Under the pieces are notes generated by a model that was not told where the DNA came from, ran no database searches, and saw only the letters and a program-made list of their open reading frames with translations. 64,000 nucleotides of DNA from Glandiceps talaboti. Lineage: Eukaryota > Hemichordata > Enteropneusta > Spengelidae. The position numbers and the translations under genes are program-made. How positions within the stretch are numbered: position 1 is the stretch's first letter; each line of letters opens with the position of its first letter. Positions 58,100 through 64,000 of the stretch are shown here, one piece after another. The DNA lies in the NCBI RefSeq assembly GCF_964340395.1, contig NC_135570.1, forward strand, positions 18,210,821-18,274,820. Reading direction: 5' to 3'.

Positions 58100-58995
58100 A
58101 GTTTTACTTCAAATGTCGTTACAAATGTCGGCAATTGTGTTACAAATGTCGTTAGTTTATTACAAATGTCGTCAATTTTATTACAAATGTCATTAGTTTA
58201 TTACAAATGTCGGCAATTTTATTACAAATGTCGTCAATTTTATTACAAATGTCGTTAGTTTATTACAAATGTCGGCAATTTTATTACAAATGTCGTTAGT
58301 TTATTACAAATGTCAGCAATTTTATTACAAATGTCGTTAGTTTATTACAAATGTCGGCAATGTTATTACAAATGTTGGCAATTTTATTACAAATGTCGTT
58401 AGTTTATTACAAATGTCGGCAATGTTATTACAAATGTCGGCAATTTTATTACAATTGGCGTTAGTTTATTACAAATGTCATCAATTTTATTACAAATGTC
58501 GTTAGTTTATTACAAATGTCGGCAATTTTATTACAAATGTCGTTAGTTTATTACAAATGTCAGCAATTTTATTACAAATGTCGTTAGTTTATTACAAATG
58601 TCGGCAATGTTATTACAAATGTCGGCAATGTTATTACAAATATCGGCAATTTTATTACAATTGGCGTTAGTTTATTACAAATGTCGTCAATTTTATTACA
58701 AATGTCGTTAGTATATTACAAATGTCGGCAATTTTATTACAAATGTCGTCAATTTTATTACAAATGTCGTTAGTTTATTACAAATGTCGGCAATTTTATT
58801 ACAAATGTCGTTAGTTTATTACAAATGTCAGCAATTTTATTACAAATGTCGGCAATTTTATTACAATTATCGTTAGTTTATTACAAATGTCAGCAATTTT
58901 GTTACAAATGTCGATAGTTTATTACAAATGTCCGCAATTTTATTAATACAAATGTCGTCAGTTTATTACAAATGTCGGCAATTTTATTACAAGTA
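58100..58995 (+). repeat. 20/21-bp satellite array, about 43 copies
   Basis: Alternating 20- and 21-bp units of the type TTACAAATGTCGTTAGTTTA and TTACAAATGTCGGCAATTTTA make a ~41-bp dimer. The units are the same motif that makes up the element's TIRs, in the orientation of the right TIR. Confidence 0.9.
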
Positions 58996-59588
58996 TATTC
59001 GTAATTGGTACAAGTCTCTGTAAATATACAAAACAAGTTGTAATGTTATATATAGTGGCCTCAACAACATTTGGCTGTGCTATTATAAAACCTTCTATAA
59101 GTTCAAAATTGAAATACACAAAATAATGATTTAATTGAAATGGAGATAAGATTTCATTATTTTAGAGAAAGGGATTGGGGAGACGTTATTCTCCCCTTTT
59201 TTCTGTCTTTCATCTAAATCAGAACTCATGAACTCATTCCCGGCTCTACTGGTCAACTATCCCTGAAATCCCTTCCCTATCAGATTCAAAATGATGAACT
59301 ACTACCTATAGTGCACAGCTCACTAAACCATGCACATCCTCGAAAACGCCACTAAAGTTGAATAGACTGACGAAGAATAGAAAATCACTGTAATGATATA
59401 AGGGGGATGCTGTACTCAAACATTGATGGTATAAGTCAAATCGATACACATCAGTGGCGACAAATCTCACAAATTTCATGTAAATGTCATGCAAACACAT
59501 ATTTTCTAATATATTCTGTCGAATTGCTCAGTGTCCCCGGCAGCTTGCAAAATATAACAAAACTCTGCTAAGAATTACACAGTGTACA
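58996..59588. other. Unique interior of the satellite element, second part
   Basis: No gene was recognised. The ORF at 59306-59500 on the - strand has no family features. Confidence 0.35.
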
Positions 59589-60017
59589 TTCATTCATTCA
59601 TTCATTCATCCATCCATCCATCCAACCATCCATTAATTAATTTGTTCATTCATTCATTCATTCATTCATTCATTCATTTATTCATTCATACATGCATTCA
59701 TTCATTCATTCATCCACCCATCAATTACTTAATTAGTTCCTTCAAATGAATGGCATCCACCCATCCATTAACTAATTAATTAATTTGTTCGTTCATTCAT
59801 TCATTAATTAATTCACTCATTCATTCATTCATTCATCCATCCATTTCTTTGTTCGTTAATTCTTTTGTTTGTTTGTTGAATCATTCTTACACTTCCTCAT
59901 CACATACCATACATACATACATACATACATACCTACATACATACATACATACATGCATGCATGCATGCATGCATACATACATACATACATACATACATAC
60001 ATGCATACATGCATGCA

Positions 60018-60047
<30 letters not shown>
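59589..60047. repeat. (ATTC)n, (CATA)n and (CATG)n microsatellites
   Basis: ATTC/ATCC repeats at 59589-59850, then CATA/CATG repeats at 59909-60047. The HTYIHTYI- and MYVCMYVC-type ORFs here are repeat translations. Confidence 0.9.
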
Positions 60048-60050
<3 letters not shown>

Positions 60051-60207
60051 GCGGATTGATTGAAATAATAATAACTTGTTTAATTGTTCAATCAATTATT
60101 ATATTAATCAATTCAATTAATGCTTGTTAAATCTACTTTCGTTTGACGTGATGTTTTTGCAATCTTGTATTTCTTTATTTAGATAACCCATGTTTTAGTG
60201 TGAAAGG

Positions 60208-60437
60208 AAGAACCCTCCTTAATGTAATTTTTTATTACAAATTTCGGCAGTTTTATTACATTTTTTTCCTGAAATGTATTACAAATATCGGCAATTTTTA
60301 TTACATTTGTCGTTCATAGAAATTATTACAAATTTCGGCAATTATTACAAATGTCGGTTTTATTACATGAAAAACGGGATTTTTATTACAAATATCAGCG
60401 TTATTACAAATTTCGGCAATTATTACAAATGTCGGTT
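60208..60437 (+). repeat. Right TIR of the TTACAAATGTCGG element
   Basis: Starts near AACCCTCCTTAATG and ends TTACAAATGTCGGTT. Imperfect inverse of 56640-56867, with the same irregular motif units. Confidence 0.8.
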
Positions 60438-60441
60438 GTAC

Positions 60442-62320
60442 AATGCTGCTCTGCAGATGTTATTTACATGACAAGTCATTGTAAGTTCCGAGTCAAGTAT
60501 AACCCCAAGGTCACGTGTTGTGGATGATGTGTTGACAGTGTTGTCCCCAATTGTGATACGTGGTACAGGATTGGTTTTACTGAATCGAGATGAGAAGTAG
60601 ATTATCTCTGTTTTACTGTCATTAAGCTTTAATTTATTCGATGCATACCAAGTTCGTATATCAGCAATGCATGCTTCAATACGCGATACTGTGTTCATGT
60701 GTTGTGATCGTTTCATCATCTGGTAAAGTTGAGAGTCATCAGCATACATCATACTGTTTAGATTATGTTGTGAAATCAGATCCTCTAAGGGTGCGACATA
60801 CATGGTAAAGAGTATGGGGCCTAGAACTGATCCCTGTGGGATTCCAAAGTTTAGGCTGTGACAGGCAGACTTTGCATTGTTTACTGTTACATGTTGTGTT
60901 CGATGCTGGAGGTATGACCTAAACCAGGAGAGTACTGTGCCATCTATCCCAAACCGCTTATGCATTCTGTCTATTAAGATTTGATGGTCAATCGTGTCAA
61001 ATGCTGCAGACAGATCTAATAGGACAAGTATAACATCTTGGTGTCCATCAATAGCATGAAGAATATCATTATAAACACGAATGATAGCGGTTTCTGTACT
61101 GTGGTGTTTACGGTATGCAGACTGCATCTTTGCATATAGGTCATTGCTTTGTAGGTGATGATGAAGTTCATGTGCCAACACTTTCTCAAGAACTTTTGAC
61201 AGGAACGGTAAGTTTGATATTGGTCTGTAATAACTGAGGTCATTGGGGTCATTTTTCAGGTTTTTGATGATGGGTGTAATTATGGCTGTCTTGAATGAGT
61301 TGGGAACACATCCACTTGCCAATGAAGCATTGATGATTTCCGTAATTGATGGTAAAAGTTCATTTATACATTCCTTCAGCATCCAGGTTGGTAGAGGGTC
61401 CAGTTGACAGTGTTTATTTGGTGAATCCATAATTATCTTACAGACCAGCTCTGATGACACAGGTGAGAATTCGCTGAGTCTCTTGGCAATAGGTGTACGG
61501 GAGTTGACAGTGTTCACTGTTGGTACTACTAATTCATCAAGGTCCTCTCTAAGACTGTTGATTTTACTGTCGAAGTAGTTAGCAAATTTGTTTGCCAGTT
61601 TTTCAGGGCAATCGGAAGCTGGTAATGTATTGTCATTTTCTGGAGTCAGCATCTTGACAATAATCTTGAAAAGTTTTTTCTGATCACAGTTTGCAATTCT
61701 GTCCGAGTGGTAAGTAGATTTAGCACGCTCAATCATATGATGGTATGCCTTACATTCTTCTTTGAAGATCTGTTTGTCAATCTCAAGTCCATATGACATC
61801 CATTTCCTTGAATTACATCAGAGTACCAAGGTGCATGTGGTCTTAAAGTGATGGTGCGAGTCTTCTCTGGGGCATGGTGATTAATATATTGGTGCAAGGT
61901 TGTGTTGTATTGATTTATGATAGTAGTCAGATCGGAAGTGTGGCTTGTGACAAGAGGTGATGCTTGGATGTCTTTGCGCATTTCTGCCATGTTGATGCTC
62001 TTGATTACGATAACAAACTTTGCGCCTTGTTGACTTTACACGAGGTACAGCATCATGATCAGATGGAAGACCTCTGTGAATAGTGGTACTTGAGACGAGG
62101 TTATCTGTTTGGCGTGAGATGATCAAATCAAGAGTGTGCCCACAACGTTGTGTGGTTTCCGTAGAATGTTGTTGAAGGTTGGAGGATTCAAGTAGCTCAA
62201 GGAAGTGGTAATCACAGTAATCATGCCTCGAACCATAAATAACCTGATTACGAGATGGCAGACAACGTAATATCTTTGATAGTGTGACTGATGACAAGTT
62301 AGGATGCGATTGCAATCATT
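60442..62320 (-). mobile_element. CR1/L2-like LINE, endonuclease end and reverse transcriptase
   Basis: The long ORF 61799-60442 carries the RT: DLSYYRPISNLPFLSKVLEK, LDLSAAFDTIDHQILI (motif A), FGIPQGSVLGPILF (motif B) and MYADDSQLY (motif C). Upstream in shifted frames, 62315-61800 has the endonuclease C-terminal region (HTLDLIISRQTDN, GLPSDHDAV with the SDH catalytic motif). The 5' part is missing beyond about 62320. The ORF is interrupted at 60441 by the GTAC-flanked element and resumes at 56635. Confidence 0.9.
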
Positions 62321-62920
62321 TTGAAAGTGCAAAATCATTTGATTTATATTGGATATGTATGAAACTTTTTGAAATGTGTACATGTATTAAGCATGATCAT
62401 GATTGAGCATTTTGCCAAGTTTCCAGAAATTACATCAGATTAATTACAATCATGATTGTGCAAATCAAATGCACCCCAGATTTGCACATGATTAGTAATA
62501 ACACAGCAGATATGTAGTTATTTCTTGTGAAGTTTAAACTTTTAAATTTCCAATACACCCAACTCTTAGAAAGCTGTACCTGAAGCTTTCGTCCTCTCAC
62601 TAAGGATTTCATCAGCACACTGAAGTAATTAACATGAACTCGGAACACAGGTGTTAATTACTATGTTGAGAATCAACACCACTCATTGGCTTAGTGCAGT
62701 GAGTGATGTTAACACCTGGTCCCATTTAATAATTAAATAATATTATATAATAATAATTTTTATAATAATCGAGTTTATTTGAATATTAACCACCCTACCT
62801 GGGGTAGTTTTGTATGCTGAGTTCGAAAAATGGGGTCATTTTATTAACATCCGTTGCTATGGTAACCAAAATCATCATAATATGCGGATGATTTTTTCCA
62901 AAAGTGGAGGGCGCTTCACA
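62321..62920. other. Non-coding spacer between two LINEs
   Basis: AT-rich, with TAATAATTAAATAATATTAT-type sequence near 62730-62770. No gene was recognised. Confidence 0.4.
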
Positions 62921-62988
62921 GAACGAGCACACACTTGCAGATCAGCTCTACAAATTTCTGTAATGTAACCGCCGTAATAACGAAAACT

Positions 62989-63993
62989 ATGTCAAAACCA
63001 AGGTGTGAGGACTGTAAAGGGAACAGAGGTGTAAAGCTGTGACAGGGAGATCTCATGCTCTGCAAGACATGCAATAAGAAGAGATTTCGACCTTCCGATG
63101 CTGGGCAACATAAATCAGTAGGTGCTACCAATATGGCAACTATGCCACGTGATGCTGAGACACCTGTATCCCGTACTACTGGGAATTGCAATATTTCACT
63201 GAGTAACGACTCCAGTAATTCTCCTGTAATGTTATCGTCTTCTATCTTACTGGCTGGCATATCCATACAGCTAAGTGAAATTATCGCAAGACTCCAAAAG
63301 CTTGAAAACTTGCACGAAAACATTCAACAATTGGATAACAACATGGTTGCAATCAAAACTTCTATGGAATTTATGAACTCTCAGTTCGAACAATTCAGAA
63401 GACAGATTACCAGACTAGAAAGTAATAACAAGAAACTAACTGAGGAAAATGAAAATCTCAGAGAAAGACTTGAAAACCTCGAATCTAGCAAAGATGACCT
63501 CGATCAGTATATGTGACGGGACAACTTGGAAATTCATGGCATACCAGAGACAGATGGTGAGAACACAGATGATATTGCTTCCAAAGTCATCAAAGCAATA
63601 GACATTAACACATCAATGAATGATATTGACGTTTCACATCGCATCGGAACAAAGACGAGCTCAAGAACCAATCCGCATCAACCATCTGGCCGACCCCGCC
63701 CCATTATCATTCGCTTCACCAATAGGTGCTCCAGAAACCGTGTTTTCAGCAAGAAAAGGAATCTACAGAATACAACTACACAGAACCTAGGCTTTGAAGA
63801 ACAAAGTAAGATCTACATAAATGAAAACTTGACCCAGAGAAGAAGATTGTTATTCGGTAAGGCCAACGAAAAGAGAAAACAAACACAATGGAAATTTTTG
63901 TGGACTCAGAATGGCAAAATCTTAGCACGTAAAAACACCACGACACAAATAGTAAACATTGACAGTGATAGTAATATCACCAAAATAGTGTAA
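62989..63993 (+). pseudogene. LINE ORF1 (coiled coil plus RRM-like domain), two stop codons
   Basis: ATG 62989 starts MSKPRCEDCKGNRGVKL, then TGA, then a second CxxC pair (LMLCKTCNKKRF), a zinc knuckle. From about 63250 a long coiled coil runs (LSEIIARLQKLENLHENIQQ ... KKLTEENENLRERLENLESS). After a second in-frame TGA at 63514-63516 comes an RRM-like core (DNLEIHGIPETDGENTDDIA, DIDVSHRIGTKT, PRPIIIRFTNR) and a basic C-terminal domain to the TAA at 63991-63993. This is the order of non-LTR retrotransposon ORF1, an RNA-binding chaperone. ORF2 would follow past the window end. The stops could be TGG and CGA codons mutated to TGA. Confidence 0.8.
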
Positions 63994-64000
63994 ATTGTAT

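Larger units (their letters stand above)
56640..60437. mobile_element. 3.8-kb TIR element built from TTACAAATGTCGG motifs, GTAC target duplication
   Basis: The element starts AACCGACATTTGTAATAATT and ends with its reverse complement. Flanking GTAC is duplicated (56636-56639 and 60438-60441). Removing the element and one GTAC restores the LINE ORF2 reading frame between 60442 and 56635. Imperfect TIRs run about 228 bp (56640-56867, 60208-60437). No transposase or other ORF is present; predicted ORFs are microsatellite translations. The 4-bp duplication does not identify a superfamily. Confidence 0.85.

Noticed and set aside
58100-58995. Regularly spaced repeats that could suggest a CRISPR array
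   Set aside because: Units are 20/21-bp direct satellites with no unique spacers, no cas genes and a eukaryotic context; the same motif forms transposon ends.
59849-60130. ORFs reading HTYIHTYI and MYVCMYVC on opposite strands
   Set aside because: Direct translations of the CATA/CATG microsatellite, open in several frames at once.

Overview
This is eukaryotic DNA, almost certainly from an invertebrate animal. It holds a spliced gene with GT-AG introns and a very dense load of metazoan transposons (CR1/L2-like LINEs, a Penelope-like fragment, a Polinton, several terminal-inverted-repeat elements), many microsatellites and long minisatellites. I cannot name the species. No rRNA, tRNA or CRISPR array was recognised.

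Host gene. Five internal exons on the + strand (11761-11835, 24967-25057, 26711-26910, 27422-27516, 32882-33006) have matching phases and encode the middle of a class-III PLP-dependent aminotransferase-fold enzyme of the ETNPPL/PHYKPL (AGXT2L) kind. The 5' and 3' exons are not visible. The last visible exon has a good donor site, but no following exon was found in the remaining 31 kb, which is almost all mobile DNA.

Layout. 1-5 kb: a broken hAT-like transposase fragment and three nested inverted-repeat elements, the innermost a 98-bp palindrome. 5-20 kb: interspersed repeats, a 65-bp minisatellite, two copies of a hairpin-plus-GTCC-repeat family, the first exon, a ~120-bp array and a 2.1-kb element with 10-bp target duplications. 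20-33 kb: a decayed LINE and the other four exons; one exon boundary is copied as a 51-bp tandem array that carries a TTAA-flanked insertion. 33.5-55.8 kb: a 22.3-kb Polinton/Maverick with TIRs of about 220 bp and a 6-bp target duplication (AGCCTC). 55.8-62.3 kb: a second CR1/L2-like LINE on the - strand, whose 3' tail received the Polinton and whose ORF2 was split by a 3.8-kb element made largely of a 20/21-bp motif. 63-64 kb: the broken ORF1 of another LINE.

Polinton. Recognisable genes are integrase, protein-primed DNA polymerase B, packaging ATPase, a probable major capsid protein, a second conserved structural protein, a probable jelly-roll minor capsid protein and many small membrane proteins. 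No maturation protease was found. Most genes lie on the - strand; polymerase, zinc-finger and minor-capsid-like genes face the other way. The copy looks dead or poorly sequenced: polymerase, integrase, capsid and at least one other gene carry frameshifts, often in A/T runs. The polymerase also has in-frame stops, the integrase has Glu at the first catalytic Asp position, and a structural gene is split by a 2.9-kb insertion that carries its own insertion.

The observations I rate highest are the TTACAAATGTCGG-type element at 56640-60437, the tandem array of copied 3' splice sites at 26353-26710, the palindrome at 2281-2378, and the nesting of Polinton and satellite element in one LINE.
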